From the NCBI RefSeq assembly GCF_046630445.1, contig NC_092343.1, positions 136,579,501-136,643,500 of the forward strand: a stretch of 64,000 nucleotides of DNA, written 5' to 3'. Under the pieces are notes generated by a model, which had not been told where the DNA came from, searched no databases, and worked only from the letters and a program-made list of their open reading frames with translations. Below are positions 47,265 through 59,470 of the stretch, piece by piece. This DNA comes from Rutidosis leptorrhynchoides. Its lineage: Eukaryota; Streptophyta; Magnoliopsida; Asterales; Asteraceae. How positions within the stretch are numbered: the stretch's first letter is position 1; each line of letters starts with the position of its first letter. The position numbers and the translations under genes are program-made.

Positions 47265-49327
47265 TGTAGTGACCCGAACTTTTCCATGTTTATATATATA
47301 TTAAATGAAATTGTTATTTACATGATTAAGTTTTTCCAACATGTTAAACAATCAAACTTGTTAAGACTTGATTAATTGAAATAGGTTTCATTTAGACAAT
47401 TGACCACCCAAGTTGACCGGTGATTCACGAACATTAAAACTTTTAAAAACTATATGATGTCATATATATGGTTATATATATAGTTAACATGATATTATGA
47501 TAAGTAAACATATCATTAAGTATATTAACAATGAACTCCATATGTAAAAACAAGACTACTAACTTAATGATTTTGAAACGAGACATATATGTAACGATTA
47601 TCATTGTAACGACATTTAATGTATATATATCATATTAAGAGATATTCGTACATCATAATATCATGATAATATTATAATTTAAAATCTCATTTGATATTAT
47701 AAACATTGGGTTAACAACATTTAACAAGATCGTTAACCTAAAGGTTTCAAAACAACACTTACATGTAACGACTAACGACGACTTAACGACTCAGTTAAAA
47801 TGTATATACATGTAGTGTTTTAATATGTAATCATACACTTTTTAAAGACTTCAAGACACTTATCAAAATACTTCTACTTAACAAAAATGCTTACAATTAC
47901 ATCCTCGTTCAGTTTCATCAACAATTCTACTCGTATGCACCCGTATTCGTACTCGTACAATACACATCTTTTAGATGTATGTACTATTGGTATATACACT
48001 CCAATGATCAGCTATTAGCAGCCCATGTGAGTCACCTAACACATGTGGGAACCATCATTTGGAAACTAGCATGAAATATCTCATAAAATTACAAAAATAT
48101 GAGTAATCATTCATGACTTATTTACATGAAAACAAAATTACATATCCTTTATATCTAATCCACACACCAACGACCAAAAACACATACAAACACTTTAATT
48201 CTTCAATTTTCTTCATCTAATTGATCTCTCTCAAGTTCTATCTTCAAGTTATAAGTGTTCTTCATAAATTCCAAAAGTTCTAGTTTCATAAAATCAAGAA
48301 TACTTCCAAGATTGCAAGTTTACTTCCAATTTTTCTAAATCCATTCCAAGTAATCATCCAAGATCAAGAAACCTTTGTTACTTACAGTAGGTTATCTTTC
48401 TAATACAAGGTAATAATCATATTCAAACTTTAATTCAATTTCTATAACTATAACAATCTTATTTTGAATGGAAATCTTACTTGAAATTGTTTTCGTGTCA
48501 TGATTCTGCTTCAAGAAATTTCAAGCCATCCAAGGATCCTTTGAAGCTAGATCCATTTTTCTCATTTCCAGTAGGTTTATCCAAGGAACTTGAGGTAGTA
48601 ATGATGTTCATAATATCATTCGATTCATACATAAAAAGCTGTCTTATTCAACGTTATAAACTTGTAATCACTAGAACATAGTTTAATTAATTCTAAACTT
48701 GTTCGCAAATAAAGTTAATCCTTCTAACTAGACTTTTAAAATCAACTAAACACATGTTCTATATCTATATGATATGCTAACTTGATGATTTAAAACCCGG
48801 AAACACGATAAACACCATAAAACTGGATATACGCCGTCGTAGTAAAACCGGGGGCTGTTTTGGTTGGGATAATTAAAAGCTAAGAAGAACTTTGATTTAA
48901 AAGCTATACTTCTGGAAAAATTATTTTTCTTATGAACATGAAACTATATCCAAAAATCATGGTTAAACTCAAAGTGAAAGTATGTTTTTCAAAATGGTCA
49001 TAAAGATGTCGTTCTTTCGACGGAAATGACTACCTCTTTCAAAAATGAATTGTAACTTGTATTTCTGACTATAAACTTATACTTTTTCTGTTTATATTCA
49101 TAAAGTTAAGTTCAATACGAAACCGTGGCCACGGGAATCACTCAAAACGGATTAGAAACGAAGAAATGGCGAGTAAAACAAGATTGATAAAAACTACTCA
49201 TTTTACCTACGTGAAAGTTAGTAATAAATCTATTCCAACTATAACCTAATCAACTTATATTGTATATTATGTAATATTGAGATACCATAGACACGTATAC
49301 AATGTTTCGACCTATCATGTCGACCCA

Positions 49328-49378
<51 letters not shown>

Positions 49379-50569
49379 CGGAACAACCATAGACACTCTA
49401 TATGTGAATGTTGGAGTTAGATATACAGGGTTGAGGTTGATTCCAAAATATATATATAGTTTAAGTTGTGATCAATACTGAGATACGTATACACTGGGTC
49501 GTGGATTGATTCAAGATAATATTTATCGATTTATTTCTGTACATCTAACTGTGGACAACTAGTTGTAGGTTACTAACGAGGACAGCTGACTTAATAAACT
49601 TAAAACATCAAAATGTATTAAAAGTGTTGTAAATATATTTTGAACATACTTTGATATATATGTATATATTGTTATAGGTTCGTGAATCAACTAGTGGCCA
49701 AGTCTGACTTCCCGACGAAGTAAAAATCTGTGAAAGTGAGTTATAGTCCCACTTTTAAAATCTAATATTTTTGGGATGAGAATACATGCAGGTTTTATAA
49801 ATGATTTACAAAATAGACACAAGTACGTGAAACTACATTCTATGGTTGAATTATCGAAATCGAATATGCCCCTTTTTATTAAGTCTGGTAATCTAAGAAT
49901 TAGGGAACAGACACCCTAATTGACGCGAATCCTAAAGATAGATCTATTGGGCCTAACAAACCCCATCCAAAGTACCGGATGCTTTAGTACTTCGAAATTT
50001 ATATCATGTCCGAAGGAGGATCCCGGAATGATGGGGATATTCTTATATATGCATCTTGTTAATGTCGGTTACCAAGTGTTCACCATATGAATGATTTTTA
50101 TCTCTATGTATGGGATATATATTGAAATATGAAATCTTGTGGTCTATTGTTACGATTTGATATATATAGGTTAAACCTATAACTCACCAACATTTTTGTT
50201 GACGTTTAAAGCATGTTTATTCTCAGGTGAATACTAAGAGCTTCCGCTGTTGCATACTAAAATAAGGACAAGATTTGGAGTCCATATTTGTATGATATTA
50301 TGTAAAAACTGCATTCAAGAAACATATGTCGATGTAATATATTTCTATTGTAAACCATTATGAAATGGTCATGTGTAAACAGTATATTTTAGATTATCAT
50401 TATTTGATAATATACGTAATGCTTTTGAAACCTTTATTAATAAAATAAAGGTTATGGTTGTTTTAAAAATGAATGCAGTCTTTGAAAAACGTCTCATATA
50501 GAGGTCAAAACCTCGCAACGAAATCAATTAATATGGAACGTTTATAATCAATATGAACGGGACATTTTA
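47265..50569 (+). mobile_element. Family F solo LTR, plus strand, 3305 bp
   Basis: This single F-family LTR lies in the opposite orientation to the other F copies, from TGTAGTGACCCG to CGGGACATTTTA. The final CA of the family has become TA. It is flanked by TCGGC (47260-47264) and TCGGA (50570-50574), a target duplication with one mismatch. There is no internal region. It interrupts E between the protease and the linker, just after GMDWLDCYRSD. It contains a (TA)n tract at 49330-49376. Overall it is more divergent than the F-inner LTRs. Confidence 0.9.
49330..49376. repeat. (AT)n microsatellite in the F solo LTR
   Basis: About 23 AT dinucleotides at a place where the other F LTRs have only a short ATATATATA stretch. 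This is an expansion specific to this copy. Confidence 0.97.
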
Positions 50570-52013
50570 TCGGATCTATAACAATCGAGCCAATCCATAC
50601 CCACAACAATATCAAACTCGCCCAAAGTCATCGGAATGAGATCAATTTTAAACGTTTCGGTACCAAACACAACATTACAATCCTTACACACATCAACCTC
50701 TAGCACCGTCTTACCATCCGCTATTTCAACTTCTACCGGATGACTTAACTTAGCTAGCGGTATGTTAAGCTTAGACACAAATTGAGGCGACACAAAAAAC
50801 AAATTAGCACCGCTATCAAATAATATCCTTGCCGGATTAGAGTTAACCATGAAAGTACCTAAGACGACTTCATTGGATTTCTTGGCCTCATCATTCGTCA
50901 TCAAATAATTTCGCACCCGAGCCGTACCCGCCACCTTCTCTAGCCTCTTGACTTACTCGGTGTTCAAATCAGGACACTCCGACTTTCGGTACCCTTCCTT
51001 GTGACAATAGAAACAAGTGAGTTTGATTGTTAAATGAGGCTTCGTACAATCTTGAGACAAGTGACCCCGTACGCCACAATTGTAGCAAGTAGGGATAAAA
51101 TTCCCGGAACCACCCTTCTTCACGCTATTAACACTTTCGGAACCTTTCTTGCTCTTTTTGTTTGAAAAGTTCGAATGACTAGAACCTTCAAACTTTCTCT
51201 TGGAAAGAGAAAAATCACTCCTTTTTGGAACCTCCGGTTCAAAACCCCGAGCTAATTCAAACAACTCTTTAAAAGACTTAGCCATTCCCCGACTAATCTT
51301 ACCATTCAACTCATCATTCATGGTACGGTATAAATCTTTCATCAACTTGTGATCGTCACCAACATATTTCGGACAAAAATGAGTCTTTGCCAAGAAGGTA
51401 GACTTGAGAGTAACCAAGTCCATTGAACCTTGTCGCAAATTGTACAACTCGTCCCGGATTCTATCAAGGTCGGAAGAAGTTCAGTATTCTTTGAAGAATT
51501 CCTTTTTAAACTCCTTCCACGTCAAACTCATGCATTGCTCTTCATATATAATTGGATTTTATCATCCCACCACAACTTAGCTTCTTCACGCAACATGCTA
51601 GAACCATATCTCGTATTCTTCTCGGGAGGACATTCCGCGGTACGGAAAGCCCCCTCGATATCGGAAATCCAACAAGTGCTTTTCAAAGGATCCCTCACTC
51701 CATTAAACATAGGAGGTTGAGCATCCTTGAAATTTTTGTAATGGAAGTCCCGCCTTCCATTCCCACCATTACCATCACCCCCTTCGCCACGAGGATAAAT
51801 GTTTCTAGCTTCAAATGCCTCTTCGATCGCGGCATTCATTCGTTCATTGATTAACTCGGTTATTTGCTCATCAACCGATTCTTGGAAGACTTTTCTAACA
51901 TCTTCGAAAAACTTAGTCTTTTGACTCTTGAAGATGGCCTCAACCTTGGCCGTGAAATCGAAGTCTTCACTCGTACCTCCATTTTCATTATCGGGCCCGT
52001 TTCTTGTCTTCAT
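50570..52013 (-). pseudogene. Element E gag and protease
   Basis: Gag starts at the ATG at 52013 (MKTRNGPDNENGG). A helical N-terminus (VFQESVDEQITELINERMNAAIEEAFEARN) is followed by the capsid core (FNGVRDPLKSTCWISDIEGAF, AKLWWDDKIQLY). A stop and frame change near 51528 leads to the second half (51447-50953), with zinc knuckles CYNCGVRGHLSQDC and CFYCHKEGYRKSEC. In the latter the zinc-binding His is Tyr. After a stop at 50953, the protease (50934 on) has ILFDSGAN and ends GMDWLDCYRSD at the F solo LTR. The reading continues at 47264. Confidence 0.9.
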
Positions 52014-52382
52014 TCTATAAAACGGAAGAGGTTAGACAACGGACGAAAAGACACGACACAATATATATACACAAGTACACCTCACCACCCCATCTTGATC
52101 AACAATCGTCGTACATTGCTTGTTCGACACGATTTGCACCCGTAACCTTGGTAGCAAATCATTATTACGCGACCACATCGCATTAACTCACTAGTACAAC
52201 GTCTATCTCGCTTGATGATTGCAAATATAACACAAAACAAGTAGTGCAAGGTTAGTTCACATAAACCTACGCACTAACCATTCCCGGTCCGACCCGTCTC
52301 CTACAAGTCCCGCATAAAGCGCACACACAATAAAGTCTAAGTCTAGGCACCTATCTCAAGTCGCCTAAATCCCTTAGACCAT
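52014..52382 (-). mobile_element. Element E leader between PBS and gag
   Basis: About 370 bases of untranslated leader. No extra ORF is present here, unlike family F. Confidence 0.7.
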
Positions 52383-52394
52383 GCTCTGATACCA
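52383..52394 (-). promoter_or_regulatory. Primer-binding site of element E
   Basis: TGGTATCAGAGC on the minus strand, 2 bases from the 5' LTR: the standard initiator tRNA-Met type. Confidence 0.93.
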
Positions 52395-52994
52395 CTTGAA
52401 ATAACCCAACCCGCATTTAATACGATAATTTTTTTTTCGAAGTAAATAAACCATTAGCGCCCAAAATAACGGTTACATATAACCCATTTAAATAATATCA
52501 CAAGTTAAATGTTTACAAAGGGCACAAAGGCCATTAATCAAATGTGATACAAGTTCGACCCACTTAAAATGACAGTTTTAATCCAAACTACACCTGAGCA
52601 TGGTTTGGGGCTAAACTACCCAAAACACTAGGTCGACTTCAAAAGCTTCAACTATAATCCAACACGGGGAACTAGTATCCAATAACCCCCTTCCCTTTGT
52701 CCGCACCTGCATCTAAAAAGATAAACAACGAGAGGGGTAAGCTAACGCTTAGTGAATGCAATAATTATACACATACATATATAACCTACTTACTTGCATT
52801 CACTCACACATTTCCCGCATTCATACTAGCAATATAATTAGCATACCATGGCAAAGTATAACGCTAAATCCCGACAATGCAAGCTAGTATAATAATAGCA
52901 TATATCACAAACAATAAAATATGCTACACTACAACACACCACACATGGATGTTCACAACGCCCATTAGTATACAAAATCTCAAGGCTAGTCCAA

Positions 52995-53261
52995 CGAATG
53001 GTATCGTCAACATCGAACTTAATTCCCATTCATCATAATAAATGTGGTATCGTCAACATTGAACTTAAACCCACATATGAGGTATCGTCAACATCGAACT
53101 TAAACCCTCATCAAATGTCACTACAATAGCGGTATGGCTTCATCAACATCGAACTTTAAATCCATACATGAGGTATCGTCAACATCGAACTTTAACCCTC
53201 ATCCAAACAAATAATATACTCTAGGATATGGTATCGTCAACATCGAACCTCGACCCATACC
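52995..53261 (-). repeat. Six-unit hairpin array in the E 5' LTR
   Basis: The same six units as 16164-16429. Here the first unit has a 6-bp arm pair (GAATGG/CCATTC), where the 3' LTR copy has 5 bp. Core substitutions are present (for example AACATTGAAC in unit 2), but all arms still pair. Confidence 0.9.
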
Positions 53262-54157
53262 CCACAAGTAAATAAATCATATACATACATATATAATTAT
53301 TCCACTCACCTTATCTTCTTCGGTGAACTAGGAAACAAGCTCGCAAACTTCAATGTAAAGCACCTATTACATTATGCATATAATTAACATACAATCTAGT
53401 TGAATTAAATGCCAACTTCAATTACTTGAACATTTAATGACCCGATTGCATTAAATGACTCATTTATACCAAAACCGCCCATAAATGGCCAAGACTCATC
53501 TTTAATCACTAAAGCTAGTGATTTAAAGTCTACTAACTCTAACTAACACAAACTTAGGGTATTCCATACCCATTTCACCCAATTAGGTCAACCATTACCC
53601 ATTTGACCCATTTTAACACTTAGACTCACAAATCAAGTTAAACTTACCGATTTACAAGTCTTTCAACATTTAACAAGTGTGTCAGTGACTAACAACACCA
53701 TTTAACACTTACAACCTCAATTCAAATGACCAAAACCCTAAGTTATAGCTATTTGGGTTTCCTTTCACCAATATAACCTAAATTCACCCATTTAACCCCT
53801 AAATGGGTCATACAAGTCTCTAGTAACTAAAACCCTAGCCATAAACCAATTAAAACTCAAAACATAGGGTTAAGACTTACCAATACAATCACAACGTAGC
53901 TAGTGACGTAGGGACCAACTTTAAGGCTTGGGTTCGGGTGAGACTTGGCCTTCTTCTTCACCAAAGTGAGCTCTCTCACTCTAAAAACTCAACTCTCTCT
54001 CTAGATTTAATTTGGAGTAGATGAGAAAGTGATAAATGAGGTTTGGATAAGCTTGAACCAGTTTTAGACTCCCAAAACCGGCCATAAGAGAAAAGACTAA
54101 TATGCCCCCAAAAGATGCCATTTAAAATGGCTTAAAAAGTCATTTCAGCGACTTCTG

Positions 54158-54427
54158 TTGCGATCCGCGACCCCATGTCGCAATACGCGATGCCACAACG
54201 CGATAGGTATTTTTTGTACACGACGAGTAGATCACGAGCCAGGATTTTAGGTGTATCGCGTTTCAGTGCGTTTTGTCGCGATACGCGTCGCTCCAGGTCG
54301 CAATACTACACCTTGGAACGCGACAGATTAACAGTAGTTCTACACTCTATCAATTATCGCCTTTCGATCATACATGTCGCGATACGCGACCGACCAAGAC
54401 GCGATAAACCCTCATAAAACGCGACAT
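54158..54427. repeat. TCGCGATACGCGA motif cluster in the E 5' LTR (U3)
   Basis: CpG-dense, partly palindromic repeats 130-400 bases into U3. They are better preserved here than in the 3' LTR copy. Confidence 0.75.
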
Positions 54428-54564
54428 CCTAACAGTGGGTCCCCCAATCTTACATTTCTAACACTTAAACTATGTAAAATCAAACATGGATACAATATTA
54501 AACGTACAAGAGGTTAAATACGCACCTTAAGTCATATTGAGGAAAAACGGGATGTTACACCAAG

Positions 54565-54593
54565 TGTGTAAATTAAACCTTAGACGTATAACA
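54565..54593 (-). mobile_element. Copia 5' LTR, outer end beyond element E (boundary uncertain)
   Basis: This sequence follows the second CCAAG and so must be the remainder of the copia LTR split by E. A plausible end is ATAACA at 54593, which gives TGTTAT...CCTACA termini on the minus strand and an LTR of roughly 365 bp. No target duplication of the copia element can be checked, so the end is a guess. Confidence 0.4.
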
Positions 54594-54942
54594 ACTCTTA
54601 TATTATTACACAATTCATATTATAATGAACTTGGGACAAACGTTATGCACCAATGGTTTTGAACATCGTTTGGTGTCAACGGCATGTGCGGGAAACAATA
54701 TGCATGTTTTGTACAATATTTTATAACAACACTAGTCACCGCTAACTTATTGACTTTTTTCCTGAACTTCGTCTTCGATTCAGTTGAGAGAAACTTTGAT
54801 AAGTCAACACAAAAATAAACTGTCTTATAAGACATACATATACATATTAAAGTATATTTCGTGCTAACTCTACTACTCACTAATTAAGTTTGTGCTGACT
54901 AAATTATGTTTAATCTACATTTTTCTACTAATTAATATCATA
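54594..54942. other. AT-rich flank between copia LTR and element G; no gene seen
   Basis: I see no coding motif, RNA gene or repeat structure here. An 86-codon minus-strand open frame at 54620-54880 has no recognisable domain. Confidence 0.5.
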
Positions 54943-54947
54943 ATATG

Positions 54948-55438
54948 TGATCAATTCGTAATTAATGTGTTACTTAGTTACGGATTGAGTGCAATGAGAT
55001 TAAGATGGAGAATTGGATGTTTGATGATTATTTTGGGCCCTGATGATCGTCTTTCACTTTAACTATCAAGTGATCAACCACCCCGACCCGGTCTTGATTG
55101 TTAATTAGCATGATTCACCTTGACACAATGTAAAAATTCCTTGGGCAAGATAACAAGAGAAAATTACAAAGGTTCAGGGAAATGGTAGAGAATCAACAAC
55201 CTATAAATGAGAGGCCATGCTCCCTATTTATAGTATTCGAAATATCTGCGGTCTGCGGATTGTTTAACTATCCACGAAAACTTAGCTAAGTGACCCGTAG
55301 TCTTTTATTAACGCGGAACCTGACCCACTGTCTTTATTCTCAGCGAATATTCTAAGCCTATTGATTACAATTCGTGTAACTTCTGCTTTTAGCCTTTAGC
55401 AAATAAAATATACATATACAATGCTATGTATACGATCA
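54948..55438 (-). mobile_element. Element G 3' LTR, 491 bp
   Basis: Ends TGATCAAT and TACGATCA. It carries the minus-strand TATAAATAG box at 55224-55232. Confidence 0.93.
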
Positions 55439-55452
55439 AGTCCCCCCCAGTT
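55439..55452 (-). promoter_or_regulatory. Polypurine tract of element G
   Basis: The minus strand reads AACTGGGGGGGACT directly before the 3' LTR. Confidence 0.88.
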
Positions 55453-55768
55453 TATTATGATACATCTTGCGAAGTAAATGGGTCATGATAAACTCTAAAA
55501 ATTCGCAGCTAACTTGACCATTATCCGCATGAAGACGCTTTCGCTTTGCATTTGTTATCGTTACAGCAAACAAGGTTACCGTTTTTATTCGTTGTCTTCA
55601 CAACGGATACTTAAACGCAATTAATTGTCACTCTTACTTCCCCTATATATATCGTTATTCATAATCACAAATTTCCTACTCGCCTCTCTGAAATACTTCG
55701 CAATTAATCAGATTCTCAATCAACCTTTACCACTTTGCTCTTTACTTGTAACTCCTTTCCAACCAAAA

Positions 55769-57019
55769 ATGAAAATCGGCGAAGTTAATAGTAAGGTTAA
55801 CCCAAAGGCACTAATCACTAAGCTATTAACAAGTTCGGAATCCAAATCGACGGCATCCTTCGAAAAAGAAATCAAAAAGGAAAAGTAATCAATTCCCATC
55901 GTCGATTTGACATCCAAGTCTCCCCTTTCTAAGCCGAGCTCCACTAAGCGACCATTCCAGATGCCACCACCTTCGAAAAGCAAAAAACTCAAGCAACAAC
56001 ACGCTACCCTTTACGAAAATCCAATTACATCGGATTATGAAGGGGAGCAGCAAACTGGTATATCTCGAGCATTATTTCAAATTTATATCATGCGCTATAC
56101 TTTTATTTTTCCAGTTAATTAATTGCTTTGTTCTGCAGGTGATTCGCCTTTTAATCCAGTTTATCCCAGCCCAAACACTGTGGAGCAAATTACCGAGTTA
56201 TTCCGTACTCCACCCGACTCTTACGGTGTGAGAATCGACGGTTTATCGGGATATACTTATGCCTCTTCTGCTGCAGCACTGGATCAGCACGAACAAATGA
56301 AGTTAGCAATTCCAGGCGAACTTCGCCGAGAATTTTCAAAGCTTTCTGCGCTTGATGCGCACAACAGCTTTGTGCAGAATTTTTACATGTGCTTCAATTC
56401 TGCCTGCGATATGCTGTCAGGAACAATTCTTCAACGTTCTTGAGGCTGAACAGACGAAGTATAACACCGAGAAGGCCAAAGCAGAAGACAGCGAAAAACG
56501 CTGTCTTAACCTTTCTTATGAACTCACCGCAGCAAAAACGGCAGTTGATGACTTAAAACTGCAGTTTCTACTGCAGCCGAAAAAGAAAACAGCCTCCAAG
56601 CCACTATTAATTCATTAACAGAGGAGGTTATGAAACTTACTGCGGAGCGAGACAACGCTCTAGCTGCCACAGCTTCTGCGAAGCTTGAATTTACCAAACT
56701 TCACCAATATTTGCCGGAATTTGCCAAAAAAGTTCTTAATTCTCATCCCGTTTCTGCTCAGTTTTCAACATATGCTGTCGCGCTACAATTGCACGAAAGA
56801 GTGGAATTTTTAGATGAGATTGCTCCCTACTGCACCATACCAAATCCACTACCATCGACGATGGAAGACCGCGTATGCTCGCTGGCAGATGCTCGAGATG
56901 CATTTGCTACTGCGAAAGAAAACATAGCGGATATTCCAATCCCAAAAATTACAGCGATAAGCGAGCAGGATGATGCTACTGTAGATGACATCATCGAACT
57001 CGATTTATCTAAGCCATGA
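55769..57019 (+). pseudogene. Element G antisense ORF (spliced coiled-coil protein), damaged
   Basis: This is a plus-strand gene lying opposite pol, between integrase and the PPT. It starts at the ATG at 55769 (MKIGEVNSKVNPKAL), has an in-frame stop at about 55886, then continues ...SKKLKQQHATLYENPITSDYEGEQQTG. A canonical intron (GT at 56058, AG ending 56138) joins in frame to DSPFNPVYPSPNTVEQITELFRTPPDSYG. Two later frameshifts (about 56420 and 56570) precede the coiled-coil end and EFTKLHQYLPEFAKKVL..., stopping at 57019. Antisense ORFs of this kind (PF04195-related 'putative gypsy type transposon') are known from Tat elements. The N-terminal domain of that family is not evident. Element D has a relative at 5270-8829. 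Confidence 0.68.
56058..56138 (+). other. Candidate intron in the antisense ORF of G
   Basis: The 81-base stretch starts GTATAT and ends TTGTTCTGCAG after a T-rich tract. Removing it joins two open frames that would otherwise stop. Confidence 0.7.
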
Positions 57020-57634
57020 TAATATTGTAATGTTTAGCACGCAGCTATCTCTGCGCCATTATTAATAAAACTTTCGCATTTCCATATATATTTGCAAGTA
57101 CTTTTATTTATATAGCGCTTTCATAAATAATATTCATAACACTGACTTGTCCTTTGCAATTTCTAACTTTTATTATCGTGCACATAATAAGTATGTACTT
57201 TTGCAAAACAATCTGTATGCATGTATATTTATACGTTATGAATCTTCTAAGTCCGCCAAAGCGATCCTTAGGCAATCAATTAGCATTGCGAAGCATCTAA
57301 GTATGGCAATATCAAATACTTAGGATTTTAAGTTCCTTTCACAATAGTTATCTTCTGCGAAAGTGGGCAATTTCATCACTTCGCCACTTAATTATCACGA
57401 AATACCTCAGCACTATGAAACAAAATACAAAACATTTCATAAACTTTTGGCATTTCACAAACAATCTTTTTTGCATATTCTTACAAGTGTCTACTTTTTA
57501 TACTCTTACAAGTGTGATCAAGACTTGCAAGAATTAAAAATAAGAACAAATAGAAAAAATATCAAGCATAAGCTTTGCAACTAACTTCGCATTTTATACA
57601 AATGCAATTTGGCCTTCACATAATGTTCTCAAAG
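57020..57634. other. Element G spacer between antisense ORF and integrase
   Basis: AT-rich, with no coding motif. It separates the convergent ends of pol and the antisense ORF. AATAAA-like signals occur on both strands (for example AATAAAACTT at 57064), as expected for 3' ends. Confidence 0.5.
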
Positions 57635-58729
57635 TTATGCGTAATATCGCTTTAATAAAGCGGCATGCCACGCATTAGGTAGAATTCGCCCTTCTACATC
57701 TGCAAGCCTATATGAACCTGCCGCATTGATTGCCACAACCTGATAAGGACCTTCCCAGTTAGGTCCTAATTTTCCAAATTTTTCTGCTCTACTTGCATCA
57801 TTATTTCGCAATACCCACTCGCCTACATCAAAAGATAAAGCACGCACTCTTTTGTTATAATACTTGGCAATTTGTTGTTTATTATTTGCCTCTCTTATAG
57901 TAGCCATCAACCTTCGTTCTTCTATGAAATTCAGATTTTCGCCTAACACATCATCATTTTCTTCTTCCTCGAAGTTAGCGACTCTATGCGTTGGCACCAG
58001 AATTTCAGCGGGTATTACTGCCTCGGAGCCATATACTAAACTAAAAGATATTTCTCCTGTGCTTTTCTTGAAAATAGTGCGATGTGCCCACAAAACATTG
58101 GGCAATTCATCCACCCAACCAGTTCGCTTCTCGCATAACCTCTTTTTAATTCCGCTTACAATATCGCGGTTAGTTACTTCGCATAAGCCGTTAGCCTGTG
58201 GATGCGCCACTGATGTAAACTTTTGGATTATATTTAAATCAGTGCACCATGTCTTAAAAGGATCTTTCGCTATTTGGGCACCATTATCACTAACCAATTC
58301 ACGCGGAATACCAAATCTGCAAACAATATCTTCCCACATAAAGTTTCGCACTTGTACACTAGTGATAGTGCGAACCGCCTTAGCCTCCACCCATTTTGTA
58401 AAATAGTCAATTGCCACAATCAGGAATTTGACATTGCCAGGTCCGGCAGGAAATGGCCCTACAATGTCAATAGCCCACTTGTGAAATGGCCATGGTGAAT
58501 TGACAGGAATCATATCATGCCTTGGAATCCGATTCTGCGGGGCATGCCTTTGGCAGCTTTTACAATGCTTAACAATCTTTGCAACATCGCGATATAGGGA
58601 TGACCAAAAGTAACCCATCCGCATAATTTTCGCCGCAATAGTTTTATAGCCTGAATGCAGTGCACAAGAACCATTATGCACTTCATCAATTATCATTCCT
58701 GCTTTAATTGGGCCCACACATCGCATCAT
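57635..58729 (-). pseudogene. Element G integrase (Tat lineage)
   Basis: An open frame of 364 codons inside a damaged pol. The zinc-binding N-terminus has H18, H25, C56 and C59 (HCKSCQRH). The catalytic triad is D88 (AIDIVGPFP), D148 (VSDNGAQ) and E184 (GLCEVTNRDI), with the 35-residue D-E spacing. The C-terminal part (LGPNWEGPYQVVAINAAGSYRL...NAWHAALLKRYY) is the GPY/F-type module seen in Tat integrases. No chromodomain is present. It inserts element DNA into the genome; the domain itself looks intact. Confidence 0.93.
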
Positions 58730-58846
58730 TAGACCGCAGTATGACTTATGATAAAAAATGTCATTCTAAATGATATACATTGGTGCTCGCTCTCTTACTA
58801 AGCGAGCTTCGCGCTTATCATTTGGCAAAACATCATTGCGAATGTA

Positions 58847-59470
58847 TTACAAGATTGGTTTCATCCAATTTGGTTGTTCTTCCACAACAGACGCTACCAT
58901 TAAATCATTGTCTATTGACTTGCTTGGCAACTCCTCAACCCAAACTTGCTTTTGAAAATGTGAGAACGCTAAAGTGGCCAACTTACTCAAAGCATCCGCC
59001 TTCTTATTTTGACTCCTTGGCACTTGTGCAAGTTCAAAATGCTCAAACCGCACTGCCATTTCTTTTAATAATTGCAAATATTTCTGCATTGAGGAATCAT
59101 GTGCTTCAAAAGAGCCATTAAACTGATTCACTACTAATTGCGAATCTGTAAATGCTCGCAACTTGGTGATATCCATTTTTGCCGCAATATTTAAACCAGA
59201 AGCAACGCTTCATATTCTGCTTCATTATTTGTCACATCAAAATTAAAACGTAACGCGTACATATGCTCCTCACCACTTGGGCTCGCCAGCACCAAACCCG
59301 CACCAGCGCCTTCTGCACATGATGCTCCATCAGTAAATAAATCCCATGTTTCAACTCCCCGGTCATTTCGGCGAGATAATCCGCCAAAACTTGGCCCTTT
59401 ACGGCATTGCGCGGAAGGTAAGAGATTTGATAAGCTCCTAACCCTACTGCCCACAACGCGAGTCTACCAG
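58847..59470 (-). pseudogene. Element G second RNase H (archaeal type)
   Basis: The motifs LFTDGAS, NNEAEYEALL, FTDSQLVVNQ and SQNKKADALSKLA are those of the additional archaeal-type RNase H that defines Tat elements. A small deletion near 59191 shifts the frame after EALLLV. Further stops separate it from integrase (58730-58846). Confidence 0.85.

Larger units (their letters stand above)
15560..54559 (-). mobile_element. Element E: complete chromovirus, 39.0 kb with nested insertions
   Basis: This is a full-length Ty3/gypsy element on the minus strand. Its LTRs are 15560-17727 and 52397-54559, and a perfect target duplication CCAAG lies at 15555-15559 and 54560-54564. The PBS is at 52383-52394 and the PPT at 17728-17742. 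E's own sequence is about 9.2 kb: the LTRs, gag and protease (50570-52013), the protease-RT linker (46663-47264), and RT to chromodomain (17723-20193). The rest is a family F solo LTR and the F-outer/F-inner nest. The chromodomain plus tRNA-Met PBS suggest the Tekay/Del group of chromoviruses. Stops in gag and pol make it non-autonomous today. Confidence 0.95.
52397..54559 (-). mobile_element. Element E 5' LTR, 2163 bp
   Basis: It runs from TGAAATAACCC to GATGTTACA, with the PBS at its inner end and CCAAG at its outer end. It contains the hairpin array (52995-53261) and the CpG-rich cluster (54158-54427) in corresponding positions to the 3' LTR. Confidence 0.95.
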
